NCBI RefSeq assembly: GCF_026151205.1
Contig: NC_087076.1
Location: 21,074,828-21,138,827, forward strand
Length of the DNA stretch: 64,000 nt
Direction of reading: 5' to 3'
From: Bolinopsis microptera
Taxonomy: Eukaryota; Ctenophora; Tentaculata; Lobata; Bolinopsidae
Both the position numbers and the translations under genes were made by a program. Positions within the stretch are counted from its first letter, which is position 1; every line of letters begins with the position of its first letter. Of the stretch, positions 1-12,173 are shown piece after piece. A model generated the notes under the pieces. It was not told the DNA's origin and searched no databases. It saw nothing but the letters and a program-made list of their open reading frames with translations.

Positions 1-536
1 TTTACTGAAATAAATTGCATCAAATTGGTACCTACAGTACAGGGTTACAAAGAATCAATAGTTCGTATCTAGTTTCTAAACTACCCAGGTTATTCTGATT
101 CGAGACCGTAAAGCTACGAAGCTAAAGGAAATAGGAGTCGTACTATTTTACAGCATAGTACTATTATAAGTGACCATCCAAAAATAAAGGTGCAGTAAAT
201 GGAGCTATTCAAAGTAGGGCAATGCGAAACGGTCAGATTAGGCCTACCCCCGGTATTGAGGTTAGTACTTAGGTGTTTGATTTCACCGAGATCATGACCA
301 TAACATTGAACCAACACCATTAAGTAGAAGAACTTTTAAAATGAGTATGTTGTTTATATACGACAAGAGGCGTGTTCGTGACGCACATCTTCGTGACGCA
401 CACGTGGCACTTCGTGAACCACATGACAACTGATACAGGTGCATATTCTTCAAATCCCACCACTAAGATTGGGCTTGAGAGCGAAGAGCATACCCGACTA
501 GCGGGTCTTTTGTTTTAAAATCATGTGGGTGAGTTT

Positions 537-634
537 GCCATTGAGCGAGGGGGTCATATTAAAAATAAGAGTAAGAGACGCTGTTGCCATTGAGCGAGGG
601 GGTCACATTAAAAATAAGAGTAAGAGACGCTGTT
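537..634. repeat. 49-bp tandem duplication
   Basis: Two adjacent 49-bp units, beginning GCCATTGAGCGAGGGGGTCA and ending GACGCTGTT, differ at one position (CATATT versus CACATT). No coding sense is visible. Confidence 0.85.
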
Positions 635-673
635 GATTGTAAAGACAAAACTACGGCTTGTGGTAGGCTGATA

Positions 674-825
674 GCAATAAGATTACAGCTTGGTCCAGTG
701 GACAATGACTCTTAGATTGCAGTTTTAAGAGACATTGGCCACTGAATCGCAATAATATTACAGCTTGGTCAAGTGGACAGTGACTCTTAGATTGCAGTAT
801 TAAGAGACATTGGCCACCGAATCGC
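674..825. repeat. 75-bp tandem duplication
   Basis: Two diverged units of about 75 bp both contain TTACAGCTTGGTC, GTGACTCTTAGATTGCAGT-like and AAGAGACATTGGCCAC motifs. The 66-codon minus-strand frame crossing both simply translates the duplication and is not considered a gene. Confidence 0.8.
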
Positions 826-2670
826 AGAGTTGCCCTATCACTTTGTGACAAGAAATTAGCAGTCCACTCACAAAGAGCTTATAAGAATTGGATAACTCTC
901 AGAGCGATGAGATGATGGTGCATCAACAAATCAAATGAGAACACCTTGGTGCAATGAGAAATTATTCACTCATTTTTCATTATTCCAGAAGGTCAAATTT
1001 AGACTTGTCTGAGAAAATGATGCTAATATTGCCCGAATAAAATGTCTAATTACGAAACTATTCAGTGTTAATCAAATTAATTAATTGAACCACAGCGTTA
1101 CCAGAAAGAACTATGAACAACTGATAAAATGCACGATTCCTTGTATACGAGTCACGCACAGTCAATTAATTTCGTGTCAGTCGAGCAACAGATACAATAA
1201 GTGAGCCTACGGAGTGTACAGCATCAGCTGACATTACACACAGTACACCCAATGCATGTGAAACCGCGCTCTGTGATGCACCCTGATTGGCCGAGTAAGA
1301 TACAACGTGACTTGTAGCGCGCAGTTTGATTGGAGGAGGATTTGGTGGGACACGCGCTGACCGCGAATGTACATTCCACACTCAATCTATTCCTAGTTGA
1401 AGTTTCAGTGTCCATTCCCAGTTTCCCGTTTCCCCCGGTTTTTTTTTGAGGTGGTTTGATCGCCCAGCACGACGGGTTTGACTTTCTAAACTAATTATAG
1501 GTTTTGTATATCATGGACATTTGCTAGAAGCTTAGTATCATTACCAATTAGTTTCATTAAATCGATCTGCTCGTTCAAAGTTTAAGTTTTCTACCCAATT
1601 AGAATCTGGGCCAAGTAGCAAAATAATGATATAATGGTTGTCTAAGAGTCGAATCAAAATGAAAAACATTAGTAATAATGTTTCACAAGTCAGCAAGTGT
1701 TTATGTGAATATTTTTCCTTTGATAGGTCAGTCGCATCATGATCTTCATGGTATAAAGATGGCGTAATAGAACGCTTGACAAGTAAATTCGTCACTAAAG
1801 TAAAGGCGTCATTATTTCATTTGATTCTTTTCTTTTGTGTATCAAGCGAGCACACCTCTTTCAATTCTCAAAAATCTCAGAAATGTGGAGCTTTGTATTT
1901 GCAGTACTGGATGGAGGACCCTTTAGAGATTCACGTTCGCACGTGTGCCCGCACGTGGAGGTGTTTTTATTTAATATCAATAAGGCGCCCTGGGATTAAT
2001 TGCTTAAACTCAGAAAACCTTTAAGAGCTGTATTGTATGGATTTATCTTCGAGTTTTAGGGATGAATCTATCTTGAGCAACCGCTAGCCTCTTATCAATG
2101 ACGCACCCCCTAGTGGCGTTGCCAAGGTCCCCGCTGAACTTGCCACTATCAACACCCAGGCCCCCATGGGCGTTCTCCGGCTTTAGCTTAAAACTCGGTG
2201 GATTGGACTTGCGGCCCCGAATCAGTAATCGATTCAAATATTCGGTAAAAAAGTACAGTTTTCGTTTTTCTTACCTCAGAGTCACTCCACTCGTAATCTA
2301 AATTAGGGGGGTCTTCTAACACCAACTCTGAGGAAAATAATGTGAGTTTATTTTACAGTTGATTGATACAAATCTATCATTTTGCGTATTTGTTAGGTAT
2401 ATAGTTTGCCTAAGTAAGTGGGCACACCTCTAGACCGAGTGTTGTTCACTGAGTGAACGGCTGGATGAAGCGAATTATTTTCAACTAAGAAAAAAAAGAA
2501 TTGTGGCCAGTAAGTAAAAAAGTCACTGAAAAGATAGTGAAGAAGACATTGAATGTTTGCCAAATTTGATGGTAGACTTAATATAATATAAAACGTCTGG
2601 AAATGTAATATGCACGTGCCCTCAGGACAAGAAAGCAAACTATGCACGTGTGGATGTTTTATGTTAATAC

Positions 2671-2798
2671 CTGCTGAATTATCGTCAGATTCTGAAACGT
2701 CTTGCTCTTTAATCATCTCGTCGATATCTTTTATCAGTTCTCTGTTCAATGAAAACCTAGTCTGGGTCCCAATATCCACCTTTTCTACACTTTTCCTC
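2671..2798 (-). CDS. Putative internal exon of an unrecognised minus-strand gene
   Basis: On the minus strand a 128-nt segment is bounded by an acceptor (ATTTAG) and a donor (CAG then GTATTAAC). It reads 42 codons beginning RKSVEKVDIGTQTRF, followed by a charged helical stretch (ELIKDIDEMIKEQD) and an acidic Ser/Asp tail. It needs two nucleotides of the first codon from an upstream exon and ends with one extra nucleotide. I do not recognise the family. It may be in the same gene as the exon candidates at 3.3, 9.5 and 19.8 kb. Its phase does not join directly to the 3.3-kb exon, so at least one small exon would be missing between them. The exon call rests on splice motifs and codon pattern only. 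Confidence 0.42.
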
Positions 2799-3302
2799 CT
2801 AAATTAAATTCTAGTTCATACAAACATATAATTTACATCACCTTTTTTTCGAATATTTTAAAATTAACGCGTTCGATTTGCAGAAAATTGGTAAGTTGTA
2901 AAGCTGGGGGAGGAGACCCAACTGTTATTAACATTAAGGTTGCGATTAAAACATAATTGAGTTATGTTCGCAGTGGATAAAAGTACCGTTATCAGACGGT
3001 GTTAACGGTAGATTGTCTAATTCAAAGTTCTGCTCAATTGATTTATTAGTTTATGTTACCTTATGTGATCATGTGAACCGTTCTCTGAGATTGAGTTCTC
3101 ACCGTTCTTCGCCTTACAACTCTGAGTTCGCCTATTCTAATGGGAAGTCAGGATAAGAAACTTTAACAGATGAAAACTTACTTTGTTACTTGGCGATAGC
3201 TACACACTAAAATGGGTTGCTGTTGACGGGCATGTGATTGTTGTAAATATGAGTAGCTCGTGTGAAGAGATAGCCCAGATTCACTGGTCTGCAGAAACTT
3301 AC

Positions 3303-3370
3303 TAGTTTGCTTTTCGGCTTTCGTGCCATCAGACTTACAGACCTCCCGATTCTTGAGAGTTTTCTGGACT
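3303..3370 (-). CDS. Putative small basic exon of an unrecognised gene
   Basis: A 68-nt minus-strand segment lies between acceptor TGTTTCAG and donor CTA|GTAAGT. It encodes a basic peptide, (E)SRKLSRIGRSVSLMARKP and on to KSKL. It starts with two nucleotides that complete a codon. These fit the single G left over by the 9.5-kb exon, giving GAG. It ends in phase 0. The upstream acceptor tract is duplicated in tandem (see 3371-3427). No family is recognised. The basic patch could be a cytoplasmic or nuclear-localising segment, but that is a guess. Confidence 0.35.
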
Positions 3371-3427
3371 CTGAAACAGTAAATAAGTAAGGACTCTGAA
3401 ACAGTAAATAAGTAAGGACTCTGGAGT
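3371..3427. repeat. Tandemly duplicated 3' splice-site tract
   Basis: Read on the minus strand, the block TTACTTATTTACTGTTTCAG plus AGTCC is present twice in a row, with a third diverged piece. Each copy carries its own pyrimidine-rich tract and CAG acceptor just upstream of the putative exon at 3303-3370. The copies differ only at the edges. Confidence 0.6.
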
Positions 3428-6400
3428 AGTAAATGTAAGAATATAATGATATGTAGGTAAATGAAAAGAAATGATAGAAATATGCAGGTTGCAAATACCA
3501 ACGTCACATAGCGGAGGTTAATAAGAACAAGATAACGGGTCTTGTGATTTTAAGTCAGGTATTAAAGGCTGGAATCAAGGACCGAAAATCTGGTCACGTA
3601 GTACGAAGAAGATCGGGACACTAACTCAGAAATAGTTTACGAGCCCTGATGTAATGTCTACGTGACGTTGGTTATTGCACAATGCACCTGCTAGTGGAAT
3701 ATGCAAGCATAGAAACGGTTATCTCTATCGGTTAATGTGTCAGTTGTCACGCAATGTTCATTTAATCGGGAATTTAATTCAATTTCTCGACCGTTCAAAA
3801 GATATTTCAACTTAAAGTTCTCGAACAAAAATCAATTATACCCAAAAAGATTATTTCAGTATCTTACTCATATCGTTCATGTTGCAGCTCGCTGCTCCAA
3901 AGCAACTGTACTCGCGCAACCGATCTTTAAGACAGCTTATTGAATTCATTATGACTTTAAATGAAGCAAATAAGATCGTGACTTCGGCAATAAAAGTAGG
4001 TAAAAACACCCCAGATGAAGGTTACAAAACAAATCGTCCTATTTGATAAAAATAAAAATGCCGTGCGGTACCAGGTTAGCGTCGGAAAGTTGACACTGGT
4101 TATCACATTACGACTGCTTAATCAGTTAATACGACTGTAAAACTGATTACGGCAGCAGCCCGGAGGTGACCTTTTAAGCTAATGTGAGCCCAGCCCCATG
4201 TTCTTATTGCAAATAGATTAAAATAAGTTTAATTAGATATATGTTGGCTGCAGCTTCATGTGTGTGTGTGTGTGTGACAGGTAACGAGGGTATTATGTAG
4301 GAAGTGCAACACTGCAGACAGACAATTGATAAAGTGACAAATAACACCGTGAGCTCAATGCTCAGGTAACGTGGTTAGGAAGTGGAGCGTGGGGAGCCCG
4401 GAGCAGTGTGTTGCTGCCAGAAGTGCCAGGAGGACTCATGTTGACAGGAGAATTTGTAACACAGATCTAATGAAGCTAAAGTTTATGACTTTTAATACTT
4501 TCAACACTACTATAATATAGCGAATAATTTGAACTGACGATGACAAGCTTGAAACTGGCTGGAGCGGGTTCGTAGTACCCCAGCATGGCAAAACTGTGTT
4601 TCATTTGTTAATCTTTCGAGAACTCCTACAAGCGAAAGGCTCGCCGACGACAGCAGACGTCCGGGAGGTTTTAACAGAAAGTGACACTGTGAAGCTTATA
4701 GTGACACGTCATGTACAACTATTTAAACTATTAAATAACGTTTATACAGCTATTTAAACTATTTAACTTTTAAACGTAATTTTTACAACTATTTAGATTA
4801 TATAAACTTGTGAAGTGTTCAGGGTTATCGGTAATGGTACCCGTATGGTTCCCAGATGAATAGCAAATGAACTGCTTACATCAAATGACATAATTGATCA
4901 TCTAATGTAGTCGGCTTGATTGTTGTGAAAGCTAATTATTTACTTCTTTAAGGCTTTTATGATCTCGGATTAAGGACGAATGGTCAAAAGTAAAATGATA
5001 GAATTTATTATCTGGAAGGAAAAGTACCAGGTCGGCTTGATTGTTGTGGACAATGCTGAGCTGTCAGCTAGGACTGCTAATGATTAACGTACTCGAGCAT
5101 TTTATAATTTCGTATTTAAGACGAAGAAACTGCTAAAAACAAATGACACAATGGATTGTCTAAACAAAAAAAGTGACACATCTTGATTTGCTTGTCCTGG
5201 ATAAGAAACAGTAGGATTTCCGACCCTATCAAGGAATCTGAAGACTGGTCATAGAATTGTTAAGTAATATTTGACCCCGTCATACGCCTTGCTAATTGCT
5301 ATACGTAGAATATATTGTAGAGTTAGAAATCATAATGCTGCACGAATAGTTGTCTGAAAGACTGAAAGATTTCCCTCTCTGAATCGAGGATTAGGTTGCC
5401 TTGATCATAGAAATGAATTTGTCCATATTGAATACTTTGCCTCGTGACAACTTGAATCAGAAACTGTACAAAAAGCTATTTGACAATGAAAATGTCTCTG
5501 TTCTGAACAGTACGGAGTTATAAGTTAAATGATTAAATTTCTTGCATGCTTCTGCGATCTTCTATAACGATAAAGTGTGACAAGTATCAAGAAGCCTTTA
5601 AGAATTTAGTTCTGGAAGTTTTGCCTCTGAGTCCGGGATTAAATTCCTTAGATCAGGTTATGTTAAAACCTGAATTTGTTAAAACTTAAAACTTACCAGA
5701 AAAATCTTCAAGCTGAGTGCTTTTCGAAAGTCAAGATTATATAACGCATTGATAAACCCTTATCCGCAAAGGTACTTAAGTACTTAGTACTTGCACGGAA
5801 GAGTATTAATAGTCTACAATGCTTTGTTTGCAGCAATAGTAAATATCACAATTATTACAATGAGGCCAGTGATGAAGCGGTCACAGCAATACCCTTTGGT
5901 ATATCTTAACCACAAGTTAATTAAGGTAAAGATCAAAGAACAAAGTAATGAGACTGACTTATTTGGCATTTACTGTTCAATGACTGAAAAATATTTTTAA
6001 TTACTTGATTAAGATAACAAACAGAGGAGCCAACATTTAAAACTGTCTATCCTCAATATTCTTCCGCAGTAGTTAGTAACTCCTTTGTCGGCTTCCACCA
6101 GTCCAGATTGATACATATAATATTAATAACATGAAACACTTTCGTAACCTAATAGTCTGTAGCCGTAACACAATGAATACAATAGCAATATACAAAGAAG
6201 TGCATTTGAACTACTTTGTTGCTTTTGTGGACAGCAATTCAACCGCAAAATTAGAATACTGAGGTGATAATGTTTCAATTCCGATGCAAATGCAGGAATT
6301 CTGCCAATAAAATTATTCTGGTAATGTGGTTGTCGGCAAGTCTTTTATATCAAATTTTCGGTATTTTGGTTGCATGGTGAAAATAAATCTACACTAGTGG

Positions 6401-6600
6401 TTCAGTTTACCAGCACACACGCGACATGTGCCCGAAGTAGTAGCGAGTCTAACGTGATGCACTTGCATGGTTCTAGCAAGCCCGCTAATTAATCTTAAGT
6501 CGGCAGAGCAATAGAATTCAGTGTTGAGCACGATTTTTGAAATTCAGCGATGAAAATGCATGAGATACTAGCTACATTAACTTTGCAAGCTTTTCACTAC
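3428..6600. other. No recognised gene
   Basis: AT-rich non-coding DNA. It includes a short TG microsatellite near 4,258-4,276 and two loosely similar blocks beginning GTCGGCTTGATTGTTGTG near 4,911 and 5,031. Short open frames, such as one at 5,791-6,000, show nothing recognisable. Confidence 0.5.
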
Positions 6601-6626
6601 AATCATGTCTCTAAAAATAAAAGATG

Positions 6627-6698
6627 TGCGATGACCGGGAATCGAACCCGGATCCACTGCTTGGAAGGCAACGATGCTGACCATTACACCATCATCGC
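6627..6698 (-). tRNA. tRNA-Gly (anticodon TCC)
   Basis: The minus strand gives a 72-nt cloverleaf. Acceptor arm GCGATGA pairs with TCATCGC, and the discriminator base is A. The D-arm region is TGGTGTAATGGTCAGCA and the anticodon loop is CTTCCAA on a TTGC/GCAG stem, with the TCC anticodon at plus positions 6663-6665. The T arm GGTTCGATTCC also supplies the internal B box. Immediately downstream on the minus strand are T-runs (CTTTTATTTTT), consistent with RNA polymerase III termination. No intron is seen and CCA is not encoded, as is usual for eukaryotes. The spurious plus-strand reading frame across it is an artefact of the tRNA sequence. Confidence 0.95.
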
Positions 6699-6857
6699 TC
6701 TGATCAATTTGAAATTTGATACAATTTATATATACCTAAATATCATGTACAGCTGCTAAAAATATCGGGCTTTCCGCTTAATTCAATTACCTAAAAGAAA
6801 ACTCCCTTTTAACGGATATTTATGTTTTTAAATATTTTCTTTGATGTCTAATTATAA

Positions 6858-8230
6858 ATGCCATCAGCATTGCTAAATGGAACTCGAAAAGTCCTATCCC
6901 TCGTAGCCTTGAACAGAATCAATTACCACGTTGATATGTACACTGGACCTTGGCAGGCGGCATACAAGCAGGGTCGCAGTTGTGCTGACCTGGTTTGGTC
7001 TCAGAGAATGTTGACATCAGTGGTTACCAGGCGCGAGTTTGAGTATAGTAAAATCAACATTGACATGACCGCTGCGTTTAATACCATCCGCAGACAGACC
7101 ATCATCAACCTCCTCATTGATGCAGGATGCTCTAGAGACGACATTCGCCTGATTCAGTACCTCCTCTCAAATACAAAGCTCAAGGTGACGGTCAACAGAG
7201 CTGAGTCTGGTGAATTCGTGATTAATATTGGAGCTTACCAGGGAGACAGTCTGGCAGGTAAAGTGTTTACATTGACCCTTGCCGGTGCCCTGAATCACAT
7301 CAGAGCCGTGATCAGTGTCACAATTCCTAGACCAAACCCCCCCAGTCTCTGATAGAGGCCTCCCGTTAGAGTCCGCCTATGCTGACGATGCTGAGCTTCT
7401 GAGTGAAGATGGTCAGAGTCTGGTGAAGATACTAGAGATTGCCAGTGACATACTAAAGGACTGGAGCCTCTTTGTTAACGAATCAAAGACGGTGTTTACA
7501 AGAGTGTATTTGGCCGAGACAGATGCTTTGGATGCCCATGGCAATAAAATCAGAGGAAATGAAGAGTGGCGAGAGTCAGTGCTATTAGGATCAAAGCTCT
7601 GTTCAGAAAGAGATATTGTCAACAGACGCAACAAAGCCAATGTTGCCTTATACACCTACAAGAAAGTCTGGTTGAATAGTTCTGTTCAGATCAGTGAGAG
7701 TAGAAAGCTGAAGTTGTACGAAGCTCTTGTCACATCAGTGTTGTTGTATAACTGTAGCAGCTGGGCTGCTCCTGAAACCGTAATGGCATCTGTCGACGTT
7801 CTTCAAAGGAAGCATCTGAGACAGATAATCAACACCTATTGGCCTACGGTTATCAGTAACGAGAACTTATATAAGAGATGTAATGTCAGTCCCCTTACTG
7901 AAAGGATCAAGAAAGCACGATGGAAGATGCTTGGGCACGTTCTCAGAAGCGGTGATGACACTCCCGCTTTCTTATCTTTTAGATTTGCATGTTTAGGATG
8001 TCTTGACTACAAAGGAAGGAGGGGCAGACCTCGTTCAAATTTATTTGATTTATTATTAAAAGACATTATGACGAAAAATATTATTGTGTTTGTAAATAAA
8101 AGTTTTAGTTTAAGTAATTTCAACGATTTAGTGTACAAAGCTCATGATAGACGCTTATGGAGAAGCTATGGGTGAGTCGAGACTACTTGGCCACTCGATT
8201 TTATGATTTATTTCCTATTATCTTGTGTTT
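6858..8230 (+). mobile_element. 5'-truncated, frameshifted non-LTR (LINE) reverse transcriptase
   Basis: The reading frame starts in the middle of the reverse transcriptase domain (LLNGTRKVLSLVALNRINY, the block usually preceded by RPI in LINEs). It continues through FNTIRRQTI and YQGDSLAG, then the catalytic YADDAELL motif near 7,378, and ends with the C-terminal WKMLGHVLRSGD and YKGRRGRPRS segments seen in RTE/CR1-type elements. A single-base shift occurs in the C-run near 7,332-7,340, so the first part (to about 7,335) and the second part (to 8,175) are in different frames. The endonuclease domain and 5' end are missing, as expected of a 5'-truncated copy. No clear poly-A tail or target duplication was found. 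The right boundary is approximate. The element is probably inactive, and the clade assignment (RTE-like) is uncertain. Confidence 0.88.
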
Positions 8231-9493
8231 GCTGTATATAGTTGATTAATTAATCAGCAATGTTTAAGGAATTTGATTCCGTCTTATTTAATGTTATACA
8301 GATTACAGAGATAGCGAATGAGCGAATCGGTAATTAAATAGCGAATTGCAGCAAAATGAAAAATGTCGGTTGCTTTGAATGATGCTATCACACGATGATA
8401 GAGCATAAATATCTTAAATTTTGCTAGTAGAACTCTTTATCCCATAGTCAGAAACCTTTTACTTCAAAGCCATCTTGTTTGCTATACTTTTCAATTTTAA
8501 CGCTGCAGGAGATATAGCTCCTCAAAGGCGATCACTGAATTCTACAGAGAAGTTTGCATAAAATAATATCTTATTGGCCATAACTTATGTAATTCGAGCT
8601 GAGAGCGGAATAGAGAAAATCACAAACAGAAGTTGGGCGTGTGATGTTCACTTTTATATAGTATATATATATTAGACAGGCAGTAGGTGTATCACTGAGT
8701 CCAGGGCTGCATCCAACAGTGGCTTCATACCAGCTGTAATGGTTTGCACTTTACTTGGTCATCTTTACTTGGTCATCTTCCATTATATACCGATACCAAG
8801 GATGGGCTTTCCATTAAAAATGAAGCCTTAATAATTTTGACACTTAAAGTTTAAGTTTTATATGCCGAAATGCCGATTGGCCATATTAGGACGGTTCCTG
8901 ACTTTGGTCTTCTCTATTTTAATTTAGTAATTTTGGACGCACGCCAGTCGCGGATCATAGAGCCCTTTAACGTTTTCTTTTTTTTGTGTAATTGTAAATA
9001 AGTTTATCATTTGAATAAGAATGAAGTATAAAAATAAATATTGATGGGACCAGACCACAGATCGTATCCTTTCACATGAATCTTACGGCCGATAAATCGC
9101 ACTGGGAACAAGCTCTTACGACGTAAATAATACTTATAGTGTCAATACAAGTCTGTATAAAAGTATAAAGAAGCCGGATTAGAAACGCTCTAGAAAGTAG
9201 AGACAATAGCTATTTTATTTAGTGATGTACGTGGTCAGTATAATAACACTAACAGAGTATATTTCAGACTCTCGAGTAAATACTACAATAAATGTGGATG
9301 AGCAATTTACAATTACCTTGGTATTAGCTGAGTGATTAGGCAATTTCACAATGCCCAGGGATGTAGATTGTAGATACATTTTTAACCAGTAAATCAGAAA
9401 TATATCAGACTTATCAGAAGTATATCAGTCAAATTGGTAAAAACTAATAACTTATAACTTAAACAAACTGGAAAAAGCAAATTATTTTCTCAC
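8231..9493. other. No recognised gene
   Basis: AT-rich sequence with a short (TA)n run near 8,658 and a small duplicated TTTACTTGGTCATC near 8,752-8,778. If the flanking minus-strand exon candidates are real, this is intronic. Confidence 0.45.
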
Positions 9494-9594
9494 CTGGTTT
9501 TGTGTAAATACTGTCCACCTTGTCCTCGCCTGTTGGTAGAGATTCAAAAGACAGATTAGTGATGGTGATACGTTCTCTTGGTCCGGGCTTGTAC
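9494..9594 (-). CDS. Putative internal exon of an unrecognised minus-strand gene
   Basis: A 101-nt minus-strand segment lies between acceptor GATGCTTCAG and donor CCAG|GTGAGAA, both good matches to consensus. It reads 33 codons, YKPGPRERITITNLSFESL then PTGEDKVDSIYTKP, with purine-first codons and higher GC than its surroundings. It begins with one nucleotide finishing a codon and ends with one nucleotide over. The phase fits the candidate first exon at 19.8 kb (TG|G, Trp) and the exon at 3.3 kb (G|AG, Glu). The alternating hydrophobic pattern (RITITNLSF) resembles a beta-strand of an Ig- or C2-like fold, but no family can be named. Confidence 0.48.
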
Positions 9595-10016
9595 CTGAAG
9601 CATCACAGAATTAGCGATTATCGTTCATTTTTTGAGTCTGCTAGTCGCCTAGTCTGTTGTAAGTATTACTGAAGAACTAATAAATACAGTAGCTCTGGTT
9701 AGTATGTTTAGAAATGCAAAAGGTAACCACATTATCATCATATCATGTATTGATAGCAGATTTCAGTGTCTCTACAAAATTGTATCAAATATAATAAGGT
9801 TATTGCAGAGTTACAGTTTTAGTGTGAGAATGAAATACCCGTATTTGTAATTTATTTCTCCTAGATAACCCAAAATATTCAACCAAAATACATAGAATCC
9901 ACCAATAACAATATTTAAATCTCACTTTAAGGTATCTGTACGTTATTAACGCATTAATACGTTATTTATAATAATATCAGTAAGTAAATATTCAAATATC
10001 GTTATTATTTAAAATA

Positions 10017-10527
10017 TCATTATTTGCGGGAAGCTACTTTTGTTAATATTTAAAATACCATTATTATTTTAAGTATCATTATTTGCGGGAAGCTACTTTT
10101 GCAGCTTTAAATACCATTATTATTTTAAGTATCATTATTTGCGGGAAGCTACTTTTGCAGCTTTAAATACCATTATTATTTTAAGTATCATTATTTGCGG
10201 GAAGCTAATTTTGTAGCTTTAAATACTTACTGGGGACACTGCACCGCTTTTGCAGCTTTAAATACTTACTGGGGAAGCTACTATGCAGCTTTAAATACTT
10301 ACTGGGGAAGCTACTTTTGTAGCTTTAAATACTTACTGGGGAAGCTACTATGCAGCTTTAAATACTTACTGGGGACACTGCACCGCTTTTGCAGCTTTAA
10401 ATACTTACTGGGGAAGCTACTATGCAGCTTTAAATACTTACTGGGGAAGCTACTTTTGTAGCTTTAAATACTTACTGGGGAAGCTACTATGCAGCTTTAA
10501 ATACTTACTGGGGACACTGCACCGCTG
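10017..10527. repeat. Composite minisatellite
   Basis: Two related subarrays. The left one (about 10,017-10,200) has a unit of about 57 bp built on CATTATTTGCGGGAAGCTAC plus a stretch reading TTTTGCAGCTTTAAATACC. The right one (about 10,200-10,527) has units of about 32-45 bp built on GCAGCTTTAAATACTTACTG plus GGGAAGCTACTA or GGGACACTGCACCGC. The two share the AGCTTTAAATAC core, suggesting stepwise expansion. An 88-codon frame through it is repeat translation, not a gene. Confidence 0.93.
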
Positions 10528-12001
10528 AAACGACTAGTTGCCATAGTTTGGAGGAGCGTGATTGGCTGGGCCCGTTGTCGGAGGACGTCTTCATTAATTC
10601 CACGTAACTAAACTAAGTTAGACTCAGTATAGAGTATTTCATACTCATGGGCCACTGGACTGGACGAAGTTTCTCAGCCAAATCAAATCATCGATATACC
10701 TATAAATGCTGCGTGCGATGTTTTAAAGTCGAGTAACTAAGTATGACGAAAATGTGGATTAAAACTTTATCCAGGCTAAGTTAGTAGCCTTACTGCTCAC
10801 CGAGTAAGTCTGTTCAAGCAGAACGATCGTCAACGAAATAAAATATTCTGAAACTCTACAGTGACTGTAGTGTCTACACACCCAAAGATAATTCGAATAA
10901 CCCGTTTAAATTGTTACTCAGTGCAACTATAAAGAGAAAATTGCATTTTCTTTGTACCGAAATCAGGTTACATGGTATAAGTGCGGGAAGTATAGTTTCT
11001 AATTGAAAACTGGAGCGGAAAATTGCCGTAAATTTAAAATGGTCGAGAATTTATTACAATGTTGCGGTCCATTCATACGCTTTGTACAGATATCGTCGAA
11101 GTTCAAAAATAAAAGATTATTGAAATGAAATGAGGTATTTATATCCCGCTCATATGATTAACCAACAACACAAGGAAGGTGGTTAACCATGTCAGAGCGG
11201 CTGACTGTGAGTGATGTGAGCAAATGTGTAAAAGTGAACAAAGTATAACTCATCATAAGGCAAAGACAAAATTAAAACATCTTTCATTGTAAACCACACA
11301 AAATTATATCTTATTGATATATCATATATGTATCATCTGAACAATCTTGATAAACCTTCGTCCTTCATTCAAAAGGGATAATCATTGGATCTAGAATGAA
11401 TCATAAAATTTAAGTTGTTATTTTTGCGTAGCCTCAACTAAGTGGTGAGTCAGGTTTGACGTTTGAAATCATGTTAATTCGTTTATGAGTTTATGTCATT
11501 AAGAATGTTCTGGGATGCTACAATTACAAATTGAGACGAATCTACAGAAATTAGAATTAGAAACCAATATAATAATAAGAAACAGTCTGCTCGATCCATT
11601 TAAACGATCCAATCGCATAATGGCTGGATGTGATCCTTAATATCTTCTTATAGTTAATAGTGATCGACCAATGTTTTTATTACAATTGCATCATATTGAT
11701 GAGCATGAGAATGATTTCATAGTTAGTATTTCTCCTCTGCCGAGTGCTATCAACACTATATTGATCTCTACAGACAGACTCCACTGATCGCAGGCAACTG
11801 ATATATGACTTTAATCAAAATGGTCAGTTTTTGTCTATTTGAATACGGATTGAAACTAGCCCGGGTCCCCCATCTTTCTTTATTGAGTAATCCACTCGAT
11901 CGAATGCTACTAAGAATTCAGTAGAAATGGAGCTAAACATGTAGAACTAGTAAGAATCGAATAAGAATATGACGAACTTATCAGAAAACGCTTTACCAGT
12001 A
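10528..12001. other. No recognised gene
   Basis: Non-coding, AT-rich. A short plus-strand frame begins ATGTCAGAGCGGCTGACTG near 11,189, but it is only 18 codons with no support. Confidence 0.45.
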
Positions 12002-12173
12002 CTGCAGAGTGCAGAGTGCAGAGTGCAGAGTGCAGAGTGCAGAGTGCAGAGTGCAGAGTGCAGAGTGCAGTACTACAGAGTGCAGAGTGCAGAGTGCAGA
12101 GTGCAGAGTGCAGAGTGCAGAGTGCAGAGTGCAGAGTGCAGAGTGCAGAGTGCAGAGTGCAGTACTACAGAGG
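12002..12173. repeat. 7-bp (GCAGAGT)n minisatellite
   Basis: GCAGAGT is repeated about 20 times in two blocks, each ended by the same GCAGTACTACAGAG interruption (near 12,064-12,078 and 12,158-12,172). This implies duplication of a whole block after the short unit expanded. The frames that read through it are artefacts. Confidence 0.95.

Larger units (their letters stand above)
1..2670. other. Non-coding left flank
   Basis: No gene could be recognised. Two short tandem duplications lie here (listed separately). At about 1,270-1,350 a locally GC-richer stretch carries two ATTGG (inverted CCAAT) motifs, which might belong to a promoter, but no transcript is apparent. Open frames around 2,040-2,300 show no family resemblance and lie in a small GC-rich patch. 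Confidence 0.5.

Noticed and set aside
6550-6759. 69-codon plus-strand frame
   Set aside because: It is the antisense reading of the tRNA-Gly gene, a common false protein.
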